Assembly: GCA_964023205.1 (NCBI GenBank)
Contig: OZ026848.1
Span: 300,501-364,500, forward strand
DNA length: 64,000 bases
Direction of reading: 5' to 3'
Source of the DNA: Lutraria lutraria
Lineage: Eukaryota; Mollusca; Bivalvia; Venerida; Mactridae
Made by a program: the position numbers and the translations under genes. Positions 1 through 10,625 of the stretch are shown here, piece after piece. Each line of letters opens with the position of its first letter. The stretch's first letter is position 1. The notes beneath the pieces were generated by a model. It did no database searches and was not told where the DNA came from. It saw only the letters and a list, made by a program, of their open reading frames with translations.

Positions 1-244
1 TGAATAGTTACGTCAAATCGAGATCGATGTAATAACATGGCCTGATTGGACAGTTTGAAAAGCAGATGATCAGACTGACTGACTGTATTGTACCGTATTA
101 CTTCCCGCAGAATTTGTGAAGCAAACATAGTACTCATATGGTTGAGCGTTAACTCATTACCATATTTGAACATTAATATTTATTTATGAATTAGTGTTTG
201 TGAGTAGAGAAAGCAACATTAACAGACATTGTGGACATATCAAA
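1..244. other. 5' flank of receptor gene
   Basis: AT-rich sequence upstream of the receptor start codon. It presumably contains the promoter and 5' UTR, but I see no clear TATA box or initiator that I would assign. The receptor frame stays open a short way upstream of 245 without another in-frame ATG. Confidence 0.4.
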
Positions 245-2445
245 ATGAAAATGAAATTGTTATCTAGTGTCATTCTTGTCTTTATCTTTGTGAAATGCAC
301 CGATGCACAGACGTACGAAAATGTATCAAATTTACAAGATGCGCTATTCCTATCATACAAGAAGGATATCCGACCCTTAAAGGACCAGACGGACGTGATT
401 GTGATAAACTTGACTTTGATTTTGTTCGGTATACCGGATGTTGACCTGGTACGTGGATCTGTGTCATACATTATACAAGTGAAAGCAGAATGGTAGGTAA
501 CTTAATATGTTGAAATGTTTTACCGATGAATTCACAAAATTTCCGAATATAACTGCTTTACAAATCAATATTTTAATTTATGTTTAATTCATGTAACTAT
601 TGATTAAAGCCCCATTAGCTTTTTGGATGTTAAAATTAAAGTAGGTCTTATTTTACCTAGAAAGATGTCTTATCAATGAAACTGACTTTTATTTGCAATG
701 AAAACATTCCAAAAGTTGTATTTTTAATCACTAAGTACATATAGAAATATAGCACTGTATTTTTTCAATGAGCTATTGCAAAAAAATAAGAAAAAGCATC
801 AAACGACATTTTTATGAGATATTGTGGCTAAAGAAAGGCATTGTTTTAGAGCAAAATTTAATGATATATAAATGTGTATTTCTTATATTTTACCATCATT
901 TTTCTATTGTTCAGTATTACTAAATTCAAAATGCTAATGGACCTTTAAAGTAAGAAAATATTGACTAGTTGGAACATATTCAGTCACACTGCTGTATGCA
1001 AAGAAATCAGTTAATCTAGATATTACAAGTTCTAGTGGCAAGCAATTACTTAATTGTACATGTGATGGAATTTATTTATTATAAATTTATTCATCTGAAC
1101 AAACCTAGTGCTATACAATATAACACACGCTACATAGCTTAATTCAATTGCATTTGATGTGTGATTCATATTAGTCAAATTAAAAGGAACATATAGCATT
1201 ATTTATTGATTAATAGTGTTCCGTTATAAGGTGCCAGTAATGACATGGTAACAAAGACAAATTACACTTTACAGGTGTTTCGATCATCAAATCTTGCAAT
1301 TCATCAACTGGCCTACCAACAAAGAGTCCTGCTATCCGACAGACAAATAGCGAATCACTTTTTACTCTTATAGGTATGATGAAAACATGAAATGGACGCC
1401 CGCAGATTATGGAGGTGTTAATGATATACTTGTTGGCAGTCAGGATGTATGGGTACCACCGCTAACTATTAGTAACCCTTTGCGATTCACTAAAGTGGGA
1501 CAATCTTGGATGCAGGTAGCTTACTTTCCAGACGGCCATGCAGTTTATACACCAAGTGATGTTGTAGAAGCATTATGCTGGTTTAATTTAAGATATTGGC
1601 CTTTTGATAAACAGGTATGTCAACTGGCCATCTTTACGTTTGGTTATCCGGTCAGTAAACTAACATTGAACATACCAGGACAGATTGTGAACACACGGTT
1701 CTACCTGGAAAATGGCGAATGGACCTTAGATGAAAAGTCTTTTTCTTATGAAGTATATAATAGAACTGGTACTGGAAAGGTGAAATATAACATCCATTTG
1801 ATAAGGCAATCAACATTTTACTTGCTCACAATAATCTTACCAATGAATGCTATAAGTGTATTAACAATTCTTGTGTTTCTACTTCCAAGCGAATCTGGTG
1901 AACGTGTCAGCTATTCCATTACAATTATGCTATCCCTGGCAGTATTTATGACCATAGTAACCGAGGAATTACCTAAAACATCCAAACCAGTCCCGATTTT
2001 CTGCGTCTACATTTTGTTCAGCATCGCCATCAGTATTCTTGGGTTGGTTTTAGTGATTTTTAACTTAGCCATCTACCATAGGGATGACAAAATACCAAGA
2101 TCTTCATTTTACCTTAGACTGGTGAGATTATCACGATGCAGGCTTTGTCAGAAGACTTCAAATGTGACATTAGTGGACGAGATCAGGCCTTCGCCTAATA
2201 ACAAAGACCAGAGCCTAAGTTTGGATCGAAAACAAAATTCTGTCAGAAATGATAAACATATCAATATTCAAAAGGTCTTACCAAGTAATGATTTATCGAT
2301 ACACAACGATGAAGCACAAACAACATGGCGAGACGTGAGTGTGGCTATAGACAAAATAATCATTCTTACTTTGTTAATAGTAGCTTTTATACCATCTGTC
2401 ATAATACTAGTTTATTTACCAACCGCCTCTGATTTCGAGAAATAA
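245..2445 (+). CDS. nicotinic acetylcholine receptor-like Cys-loop channel subunit (two coding exons)
   Basis: Predicted subunit of a pentameric ligand-gated ion channel in the plasma membrane. CDS is join(245..492, 1374..2445), 439 residues, near the short end of the nicotinic receptor range. The start is the first in-frame ATG (A-rich context) and opens a signal peptide of about 21 residues ending TDA. The intron is GT(493)...AG(1373), and the junction restores a Trp codon to give KAEW-YDENMKW, as in nicotinic receptors. Seen: a Cys-loop at about residues 151-165 with 13 residues between the cysteines and core WPFDKQ; M1 about 230-253; M2 about 261-279, preceded by SGER, the cation-type GEK/GER signature; M3 about 290-313; a short intracellular loop; M4 about 410-431. 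There is no vicinal Cys pair in loop C, so it is not alpha-like by the classical criterion. The usual WxPD motif reads WVPP. Ligand and ion selectivity are inferred from family only. Molluscan genomes carry large expanded families of such subunits. Confidence 0.9.
493..1373 (+). other. intron of receptor gene
   Basis: An 881-bp AT-rich intron with donor GTAGGTAAC and acceptor TTATAG. A second plausible acceptor (TTTACAG, ending 1274) lies 99 bp upstream of the used one. It has the same phase and would add an in-frame segment ending at TAG 1348-1350; see findings. Confidence 0.8.
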
Positions 2446-2803
2446 TCAAATTTAAAGACTTTCACACCACACGCAAAAGCAATTGAACAGTGTTGGTTGG
2501 AAGATGATGATTGCTAAAAGGGCACTTACAACATGGTTCCGTGGTACATTTGTCCATCTTGGTGTCTCTGTCCCTTTAGCGAATGTTAGCATTAGTCGTG
2601 TTGTTTTTATTTATGGATTTTGTCGTGTATGCAGATATGAGATTACCATATGATATGTATTTGACTGTATTATGAATTTAATACTTTCTTCTATTTAATT
2701 TGTTTTCAAGACTGATGATATGTGACGACCGGAAATGCAATTGCTTGTTGATATATAATGATGTATATATACATGTACTTCATTTTTTGGTAATGTGTTT
2801 GAC

Positions 2804-2809
2804 AATAAA
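2804..2809 (+). terminator. candidate polyadenylation signal of receptor gene
   Basis: A canonical AATAAA hexamer about 360 bp after the receptor stop codon, with T/G-containing sequence around it. It is the best-placed hexamer I see for a 3' UTR of 2446 to about 2830. AATAAA is common by chance in such AT-rich DNA. Confidence 0.45.
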
Positions 2810-2829
2810 CAAGTATTTATAACATTGAT

Positions 2830-3380
2830 GAAACTTATCAAGCCTTGTAAAATCTGCAATATTATGTAAATAATACAACTTTTAGGTTATTCGTCTTGTT
2901 GGAACACAAATCAATTATAAGGAATAATTCGGGATCGTGGCTACAGTTATTTCAATGGTAATGGTAATTCTGATAGAGGCAGTAGTCCAGCGATCAACAA
3001 TAAAGGAATCGACAACCAGAGAATATGAAAAAAAATCAGTTTTTTCATCTGAAAATATTAGATTTTTCATTAGCTTAAAAGACATACGATGTACTCTAAG
3101 AAGCGTAAATATAGAGCGAATGCCTGTATATGGATTAGGCAGCATCACATAAATTCCACCAAAGGATTTTTACCGAGAATATTTTACAGTGAATTAAATC
3201 CTGACTCCAATATCAGTGAAACAGGACCAACATTACACAGTACCATACTACAAAGCATATAGATATGTGCATCTAAAGGAATAACAGTCAATGTTTTCAT
3301 AAACGTAAGCATGCTGGTATATATTAGAAAATGTTCAGAAAGAAAGAAACATTCAAACTCTTTCCCTTAATATATAATAT
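2830..3380. other. intergenic, no gene seen
   Basis: AT-rich sequence downstream of the receptor. Short open frames of about 70 codons exist on both strands (2915-3152), but they overlap each other and show no family features. Confidence 0.5.
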
Positions 3381-3592
3381 CCAAATCCCTCCTACCCAAA
3401 AACCTTCCCAAAAATCCCCTACAAACCGAAGTCCCTACAACCCTAAACCCCTCCTACCCAAAAACCCTCGAACAATATCCCCTACAACCTAAACCCCTTT
3501 CAACCCTAAACCCTTTCCAAACCCTTAACCCCTTCCAACACAAACCCCTTCCAACGCTAAACCCTTTCCAACTCAAACCCTTTCCAACCCAT
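3381..3592. repeat. degenerate C/A-rich tract with CCCTAAA-like units
   Basis: On the + strand this is almost free of G and is built from irregular units such as AACCCTAAACCC, CCTTCCAACC and CTACCCAAAAACC. Units of roughly 18-25 bp can be followed but are imperfect. Some resemble a telomere-type CCCTAA motif. The irregular spacing and the interior location argue for a decayed minisatellite rather than a true telomeric tract. Confidence 0.6.
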
Positions 3593-3599
3593 TGAAGCT

Positions 3600-3657
3600 T
3601 TTGTTATAGAGAGGTTGTTGCTCCACAGAGCTAAGGGTCGCTCTGGAGAGGTTTAAC
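3600..3657 (+). repeat. transposon end related to the 32-bp minisatellite
   Basis: This block contains GAGAGGTTGTTGCTCC and ends CTCTGGAGAGGTTTAACTGT. The GAGAGGTTG and CTCTGGAGAGGT motifs recur in the minisatellite at 4917-5668 and at 4850-4877. Read in reverse it begins ACAGTTAAACCTCTCC, the look of a cut-and-paste transposon terminus. The family is not identified. Confidence 0.5.
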
Positions 3658-3661
3658 TGTA

Positions 3662-3914
3662 CATTTATTTTTTTTCATTTCAGTGGGTTTAACGCCGCTT
3701 TACAATGATATTTCACTTAAAGTTCACCTCACCAGTTTTACAGGACTGTATTCTACCCATTTCTGACTAACCCTTCAGCAATGAGCCGGAAACCTCTCCT
3801 CTTCAGAGGATAAATCGAGCTTTGAGCAAATGTTCATAGAAGGGCTTGAACTGCCGCAACCGGATCGCCGGGTTGTAAGTCTACCGCACTACCCACTGGA
3901 CCATGGCCCAGATC
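3662..3914 (-). mobile_element. tRNA-derived SINE
   Basis: On the minus strand the element starts with a tRNA-like head. It has an A-box-like TGGTCCAGTGGGTAGTG, then GGCGATCC, and a B-box-like GTTCAAGCCC. A body follows, with a tail containing GCGGCGTTAAACCC and an A-rich end (polyT on the + strand at 3662-3680). Head, body and tail in this order indicate a full-length or nearly full-length SINE. Its head shares the GGCGATCC segment with the copy near 13333. Confidence 0.75.
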
Positions 3915-4470
3915 AGTTCTAGGACATTTATCTTAATATCAAAGTTTGGTGTATTCATGTGATTAAAAAACTCACATCGTTTTAGGCCAGCGCTGCGCGA
4001 TCAATTAGTTTACGCATATGAAATTATTTTGCTATGATGAGTATTAAACGAGCTTTTGAACAAAAGGATAGTGACGTAAGATATTTGTACTTCCATTAAT
4101 GTAAACGCTAATTTGTTATCTATTCTAATCACTAAACTCTGCTAACATTTCTAATGTATTGGGGTCACTTCGTGAACATTACTTCTATAAATAGTTCGTT
4201 AATTGTTTGTGTGAGTGACGCATTAATTATGAAACAAAATTAGTTACCTTTGTATGATTTAAACTCTATTGTCCTAAAAAATCGATTACCAATATTTGTG
4301 CTATTTTTTATAGACACTTTTACAAGTCTCCATTTACATGCTATCTGATAATCACAATACGTTTAACCTTTATGTTGTAAAGCACCCATTACTATAATTA
4401 GTTGATATTAGAAGCAATTCATTTTTTTATTTAAACGAACGGTTTATTTAGATAAGGAATATTGAATGTT
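3915..4470. other. intergenic, no feature seen
   Basis: AT-rich sequence between a SINE and a MITE. No coding or repeat structure is recognised by eye. Confidence 0.5.
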
Positions 4471-4473
4471 CTA

Positions 4474-4745
4474 CAGTAAAACCTCGATTATCCGAACACC
4501 GATTATCCGAATACCCGGTATTATCCGAATAAAATCTACGGTCCCGATTACGTCTCTATATATTTCAACTACAACGAACCCCGGTTATACGAATCGGATT
4601 TTACGAATACCTGGTGTAATCCGAATAAATTATTTGGTCCCTTAAGTTACGAATGCGCGTATTTTCACACCTATTATTCGAAACCATGGATTATCCGAAT
4701 GATTTTTCAGGGCCCAACGATATTCGAATAATCGGGGTTTTACTG
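4474..4745. mobile_element. pogo/Tigger-like MITE, 272 bp
   Basis: The ends are inverted: the left end begins CAGTAAAACCTCGATTATCC and the right end finishes GGGGTTTTACTG. Over about 25 bp including the flanking TA, the two arms differ at two positions. TA dinucleotides at 4472-4473 and 4746-4747 fit the target-site duplication of Tc1/mariner-type elements. The interior repeats TTATCCGAAT-like motifs and has no open frame, so it is non-autonomous and would have needed a transposase from elsewhere. The CAGT...ACTG ends resemble pogo/Tigger elements; that family call is inference. Confidence 0.85.
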
Positions 4746-4849
4746 TATTTCATTTTTTCTTAAAAAATGTGTACTGTAAAAAATGATATCAAATCTAATA
4801 TATATTAAAAAAACAAAACCGGATTAAAAAGTATTAATTATGTTGTTGT

Positions 4850-4877
4850 TGAGAGGTTGTTGTTCTGGAGAGGTTTA
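4850..4877 (+). repeat. stray unit of the GAGAGGTTG repeat
   Basis: GAGAGGTTGTTGTTCTGG followed by AGAGGTTTAA resembles both the 3600-3657 block and the start of the nearby 32-bp array. It is probably a diverged relative. Confidence 0.45.
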
Positions 4878-4916
4878 ATCAATAGCTAGATTAGGCAGTG
4901 GGAAAAATAATAATGT

Positions 4917-5668
4917 TGTTGAAGAGAGGTTGATACTCAAGAGAGGGCCACTCTGAAGAGGTCGATACCCAAGAGAGGGCCACTCTGAAGAGGTCGATAC
5001 CCAAGAGAGGGCCACTCTGGAGAGGTTGATACCCAAGAGAGGGCCACTCTGGAGATGTTGATACCCAAGAGAGGGCCACTCTGGAGAGGTTGATACACAA
5101 GAGAGGGCCACTCTGGAGAGGTTGATACACAAGAGAGGGCCACTCTGGAGAGGTTGATACCCAAGAGAGGGCCACTCTGGAGAGGTTGATACCCAAGAGA
5201 GGGCCACTCTGGAGAGGTTGATACACAAGAGAGGGCCACTCTGGAGAGGTTGATACACAAGAGAGGGTCACTCTGGAGAGGTTGATACCCAAGTGAGGGC
5301 CACTCTGGAGAGGTGGATACCCAAGAGAGGGCCACTCTGGAGAGGTTGATACCCAAGAGAGGGCAACTCTGGAGAGGTTGATACACAAGAGAGGGTCACT
5401 CTGGAGAGGTTGATACCCAAGAGAGGGCCACTCTGGAGAGGTTGATACACAAGAGAGGGCCACTCTGGAGAGGTTGATACCCAAGAGAGGGTCACTCTGG
5501 AGAGGTTGATACCCAAGAGAGGGCCACTCTGGAGAGGTTGATACACAAGAGAGGGCCACTCTGGAGAGGTTGATACCCAAGAGAGGGTCACTCTGGAGAG
5601 GTTGATACCCAAGAGAGGGCCACTCTGGAGAGGTTGATACACAAGAGAGGGCCTCTCTGGAGAGGTAG
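4917..5668. repeat. 32-bp minisatellite, about 23 copies
   Basis: Tandem units of the form GAGAGGTTGATACCCAAGAG followed by AGGGCCACTCTG. Because 32 is not a multiple of three, a single open frame cycles through three peptide versions every 96 bp, which explains the long repetitive open frames on the minus strand. They are not genes. Variants alternate between ATACCC and ATACAC, and between GGGCCAC and GGGTCAC, in runs, suggesting copying of several units at once. The left edge is more diverged (GAAGAGGTCGATA). The right edge ends GGAGAGGTAGTACTGTA, like a transposon terminus. Confidence 0.95.
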
Positions 5669-5840
5669 TACTGTATTGTGTCATTTTTTGAAATTTTTTA
5701 GCGAAACCTTACTACAATTATCCACCCAGCACAATCAGCCAGAAAAAATAAGCTGAATAATAGAGGGTTATAATTATAAAATGGAGCAGGTAATTGAGAC
5801 AGATATAAACATAAAAGTAATGTGGAAAACTGTTCTGCTA

Positions 5841-6020
5841 TGGTCCCGCCTACGTGGTCGAGTGGTTACGGTCGCTGACATGAACTCACTGTAACTTCTC
5901 GCTGAGTTGCTTACGGTGGATGGGAGTCTAGAACTGGTTCTTCCCAGGAACGATGGTTAGTTAGGTAGCGTTCGTTTCATATGACTGTGACTGTTGAAAA
6001 GGGGTGGAATACTACAACAT
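5841..6020 (+). mobile_element. tRNA-derived SINE, internally deleted
   Basis: The A-box region TACGTGGTCGAGTGGTTACG is followed by a body containing GGATGGGAGTCTAG, TCCCAGGA and a tail TGACTGTTGAAAAGG. These match, in the same order, the SINE at 58499-58742. The stretch that carries the B-box there is missing here, so this copy looks internally deleted. The 3' end is A-rich. Confidence 0.7.
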
Positions 6021-8044
6021 GCAAACATCAAAACTGGACTGAATGACATAAAATTACCTTAACAGAATTAAGTAACATAACGGATTAAGAGTCAGCGGTC
6101 GTTAGAATTATATTTAATTTGAAACTTAAACGACTTGTCGCATAACATTCAGCCAAACTGCCAACCTCATTAAAAGGCGAATGTAAGAAAACATCAAATC
6201 ATAGATTATACAGGTTAAACTACTAGTAAACATGTATAGTACAAGGCAATATTGCATCAAGAAGAAAAAATACAAATATCCATGACTTTGTACTATGTTC
6301 ACGTCTTGAATAAAGTTCTGTTCAGTTCTGTTTATAAGATATAAAATGTGTACACTACTGCTTCGATAATATTGTACTGGGTACACTTAGGTACAAGTTC
6401 CGTAAACTGCTTCGTACACGAGTATATTGGAGAATAAATATTGATAGAGAGTTAAGTTAGTTGTCTCTTTGTAATGTGTTGTAATTAACTGACGCTCTGG
6501 TAATTATTTTGTTAGTTGTTTGAAAACGATTGATAAGAGAGAACTTGAATATAGTAATTTATGTATGAAATTATTAACTTCATAAGACGTCTAAATCATT
6601 GGAAATCAATTGCCTATAGTTTTGTCATTTTTAATTCATTCTGTTTCGTGTAGAAAGATAATTGGAAAATATTTTCAGCGATTTATTCTTTGTTCATTCA
6701 AGATTAAGGAACGGTTTTTATTAGAATATTGACTGTAAGACAACAACAATACTGTTGACCAGTGCTCCATATTTTGGAAATGTTCTATATTTTGCACTCT
6801 GTGTGAGAATATAGATACATATCACGTCAATTAATATTTTATTCGTATTATTTATATAAGGATTAATTTTACATTAAACGGATTAATAATTTTATATATA
6901 GAACAAACAATCATACGACATCCAAATAAGTCTTTAACGGTGGAGTATGCGTTACATTGCAGTTCATCAGTCAGATATTCCTGAAAAGTTTAACTCCGGA
7001 TTGTAAGTTGTTATAACTTAAATTAAACGCCACGTAAACTTCAAGTTTAATTACCCACTTAAATTTGAATAAACGTCATTAAACACCACCTTTGAGTTTA
7101 AGTTTAAATTAAACGTTTTTTTTTTCTTCGAGCAGTAAACAGTAAAATACAGGTATTCGACACAAACTGATCTATCTTTGTTTTCCTATTAAAAGGACAA
7201 ATTTCCGTAAAACATGTGTACTGTGCGATGAATTATACTAAAATCTATCAACATGACATAAAATATACCTTCAACAGGCAAAAGGTGTTGAATAATTTGC
7301 CGATGTTTCAGACTTACCTTAATTTCAACATTTTCCTAACAATGCATCCCTGTTATCATTAACACTATGGACAGTTTCATATAGTCAGGGATGGTATTAT
7401 GTAATATTGCATCCCTGATACAGTTCAATATCAGTATCGGTCACTGATGGCTACTTTATTTTCGTCTAAAAGTACGAGAATTATCAATGAATTGTTTGTA
7501 TAACAAGTGTATCAACTTAGCAGAATATAATATTTATGAGCAAAATATAGAAGTATCTCACTGTCACAATTAAACGTTCTAACTAGTTGAACTACACGTT
7601 CAGGACCGTGTGTCATTGTATCACGCAAGTTATCATCTGAATAAAAGATTATGAATTGGTAATAGTAACATTTTACTAAGTTGATAAATTGATACACATA
7701 TTCGTTCAACATTACAAACATAAAATGGTAAGTGGTAACAACCATTGGTCACTTGAGCCCTCACACAAATCTATTATATTTGAAACCATAGTTGAGAAAT
7801 ATACTAGTACATTGTATTATCAAACAAAACAAAGTTTGTATATGTATAGTGTTCACCGATTCGGATACAATTTACTGAAAATCCACATATTTCTGTACTG
7901 ACCAACATTGATACACAGGAACAATATCAAGGCACAAAACCACATATGGACACAAAATTACCTTTGTTGACAGATGGCACTTGTTTGAGATCGTTCTGTT
8001 CTAAATGATTGATAAAGGATTTTAAAAGAATATTTTATGACACG
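6021..8044. other. intergenic, AT-rich, no gene
   Basis: No open frame with family features. Around 7010-7125 there are related TTAAATTAAACG-type motifs in both orientations, possibly an old MITE remnant. Short open frames at 6126-6386 and 7512-7901 occur on both strands and look random. Confidence 0.45.
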
Positions 8045-8090
8045 ATGACCTTCAATTGGAGGTGGCAGCTAACACAGGTTTGACTCTATA
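8045..8090 (-). mobile_element. DNA-transposon end, copy 1 (reverse)
   Basis: In reverse complement this reads AGTCAAACCTGTGTTAGC, then a CCACCTCC-like stretch and AAGGTCAT. The same order of motifs occurs on the + strand at 10361-10420 and 16086-16151. AGTCAAACC at the extremity resembles a cut-and-paste transposon terminus. No partner end was found close by. Confidence 0.6.
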
Positions 8091-9054
8091 TAAGAAAATA
8101 AAGTGAGGTTGCTAGATCTAAAGCATAGAAGTTGAACAATATTTACGTACTGATACATACTTAATACAATACAATGTGTATCAAGGCGGGTAAACAAGAA
8201 AATTGACAACTACAATGAAACAGGACACAGCAAATTAATAAAGAAACATCATTAATGATATACATTTGTACTCAGTACTGTATATAGCAATTTTCATCCT
8301 CCATTGGTTTAAAACAATCACGATGAATCTATTTTCTTGAAAGAATAATTCAAAATCCAAGTTATTGTTCAAATAATGCAAAATGACAATACTGTATCAT
8401 GTTATTTTTCTGATAACACGAAATTCATCTGGTATTCGTATTACAGACAGTCACTCATCTGTGCATTGGTATTCTCATCCTTCAAATCGTTCGTCTAGGT
8501 CAAACTATCGGTTACCGTATTGTACCTTATTGCATTAAATTTTATGAATAATGATAATGCAAGTACGTACGTCCAATCTCTTAAAACACCAAATATACTA
8601 AGTAGTGGAAACAGTGAGTGAAATACGCATAATTCTTACATACAGAATGTGACTGTAAATGACTTAGACAAGGGAGATAACTGTAACAGTATTGCGGGTA
8701 CTGTTACGGCAAGTTACCAAACATTGACCGATATTTATTTGGCAAGCAGGCGAATTGATGAAATACAGAGTTTAATAAATACATGTAGAAACTAGAATAC
8801 TACAAACTTTGCATGAAATTAAGAGAAATACTAGTAAAATATACGATAAAATGAACATTTACTATTAGTAATCTGTTTGGACTCATCAAGTCACTTTAAC
8901 AAAATAAATAACAGGTCTGGACAGTGGTCATCAATTGTTCAGTTATACTGTACATTTTGTACCATCAAATGTTTACGTTGGGAGAATTTGTATAATCACT
9001 GAAATCACGAGAAACATGTGACATGTGTAGATATTCGGTTGTACCTGTGGAATG
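8091..9054. other. intergenic, no feature seen
   Basis: AT-rich sequence without recognised coding or repeat structure. Confidence 0.45.
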
Positions 9055-9111
9055 ACAATAACAGAGAACAGATTACACTCGTAAATCCTATAATCTGTTC
9101 TCTGTCATTGT
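9055..9111. repeat. near-perfect inverted repeat (hairpin)
   Basis: Two 21-bp arms at 9055-9075 and 9091-9111 are reverse complements except for one position, around a 15-bp loop. The left arm contains AACAGAGAACAGATTA. A further TGTGGAAT / ATTCCACA pair lies outside it (about 9046 and 9155), so it may be the core of a small palindromic element. An RNA from it could form a stem, but no transcript is implied. Confidence 0.8.
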
Positions 9112-10360
9112 AGTAGACGACACGTTGTTTGGTTCAGTCAAACTACAAATGTATATTCCACAGACACTTGGGGTTAGGAGCTCTAAAAACAAAATAATTG
9201 CAGTTTTGTCAATCCCAACACATAAACTTTTCATGTCTATCAATAAATCCTAAAATAAGTCGTTTTGAAAAAAATACAATTTTCAACGTCAACAATGTAT
9301 ACTACATTATAGGAATATATTACAAGATGATAAAAACCGATTGATTTCAGATTGTGTGATGTTTAACTTTTCACAAAAACACTCAAATGTGAGGGATATA
9401 ACTTACATACTTAAAAGTTGCATGATCGCTTATGGCTTTGGTGACGACAGACATTTATATTTCATTTTTCGCTGCCCTTGTATTCAGGGAGGCTAGGGTC
9501 GAATGTGTGCTTAATGTTCAGGGACCACAGCATTTTTACATTATAGTACGAGGTTTATTTCACCTCTATAAAATATTTACCGAATACGGTGTCTGTCTTG
9601 GTCATGAGATTCACGTGAACCCCGAGTGTGTCTAGTACTCGAGTTGTTTCGTGAATCCCGTGGTCTTTTCAACACAGACCGATGTACGGGGATGAATATT
9701 ATCTGTCTTGCTCTTACATAACGTTAGATGATATATCGTTCTTGGCTCTGGACAAGTACGGTAACAACATGACAGTACCCAAAATAAAGCAAATGTAAAT
9801 TTTACTCTTTATATGAGACCGAAATATGCTTATCATAGTTATTATTGTCGTCCTACTTCTGTGGAATTGGCTACCCATTACAACACCCAATGTCATTTCA
9901 AGAAACTATATTATTGAAACGTTCAAGTTGCTGTGTAAAATTGTGATAGCTTACTTTCGGTTGAAAAAAAGAAAAGTGCAGCCTTTAGACGCAAATATAT
10001 TTGTAATGATGTTGTTGATGATGACAGTATGATGACTAATCACATGAATACAGTTTTAGGTATCATGAAAACACTTTTATACATCATTGTCTTAGCTTAT
10101 TGTCCGAACTTAAGCCACAAAACGAAAGTAACAAGTAAGTGCGAATTGGTTTACAATGTCTGACCACATAACAAATCGCTTTTGTACATTTTTATTTGCT
10201 TATTTCCTTCATATTCGGAGATCATTACATGAATTTATAACAATGTAACACATATACTTAATATCATAGTGATGAAGAATTAATTACTGAAACAATATAT
10301 CATAGTGAATTTGAATTATATACATGAACAGAAAATGTTCTGTACAGTGGCACTATATAT
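9112..10360. other. intergenic, no gene
   Basis: AT-rich. A short ATG frame at 9432-9635 has no recognisable family. GATTCACG and CGTGAATC around 9608-9656 form a second, weaker inverted repeat with an inner CGAGT/ACTCG pair. Confidence 0.45.
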
Positions 10361-10420
10361 ATAGTCAAACATGTGTGTGCAGCCACCTCAGAATAAAGAC
10401 CACCAATCAATAAAGGTCAT
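10361..10420 (+). mobile_element. DNA-transposon end, copy 2
   Basis: Begins TAGTCAAACATGTGTG and continues with CCACCTCAGAATAAAG and AAAGGTCAT. It matches copies at 16086-16151 (same strand) and 8045-8090 (opposite strand). Diverged and without a visible partner end. Confidence 0.6.
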
Positions 10421-10489
10421 ACTATGTATTTCCGAAGAGTGTCCTTTGCTTTGTTGACAGGGATGTCTGTACATCTCAATTGCCTCCGT

Positions 10490-10625
10490 TTTCCCCCCGT
10501 ATACATTATATGTTTTATTTGAAATTCAAGTCCATTAAGCCTTGCGGCCCATGAGGACAACATGTTTACAGATATATACAGAACATATTGATAAAAGAAA
10601 TGTAACGGAGAAGATACATTATAAC
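10490..10625 (-). mobile_element. retroelement 3' end fragment (reverse)
   Basis: On the minus strand CCTCATGGGCCGCAAGGC is followed by TTAATGGACTTG and CAAATAAAACATA, like a 3' UTR with a polyadenylation-type hexamer. A related copy in the opposite orientation lies at 11640-11812. Further upstream both share a GGAGAAG...ATTATAA-like stretch. Probably a non-LTR retrotransposon end; the family is not identified. Confidence 0.5.

Noticed and set aside
4875..5684. Long repetitive open frames of 127-229 codons on the minus strand
   Set aside because: They arise from the 32-bp minisatellite: all three frames stay open because the unit lacks stop codons, and the peptide repeats every 96 bp.
9432..9635. 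Small ATG-initiated protein gene of 67 codons
   Set aside because: No recognisable family, no splice or polyadenylation context, and similar frames are frequent in the region.
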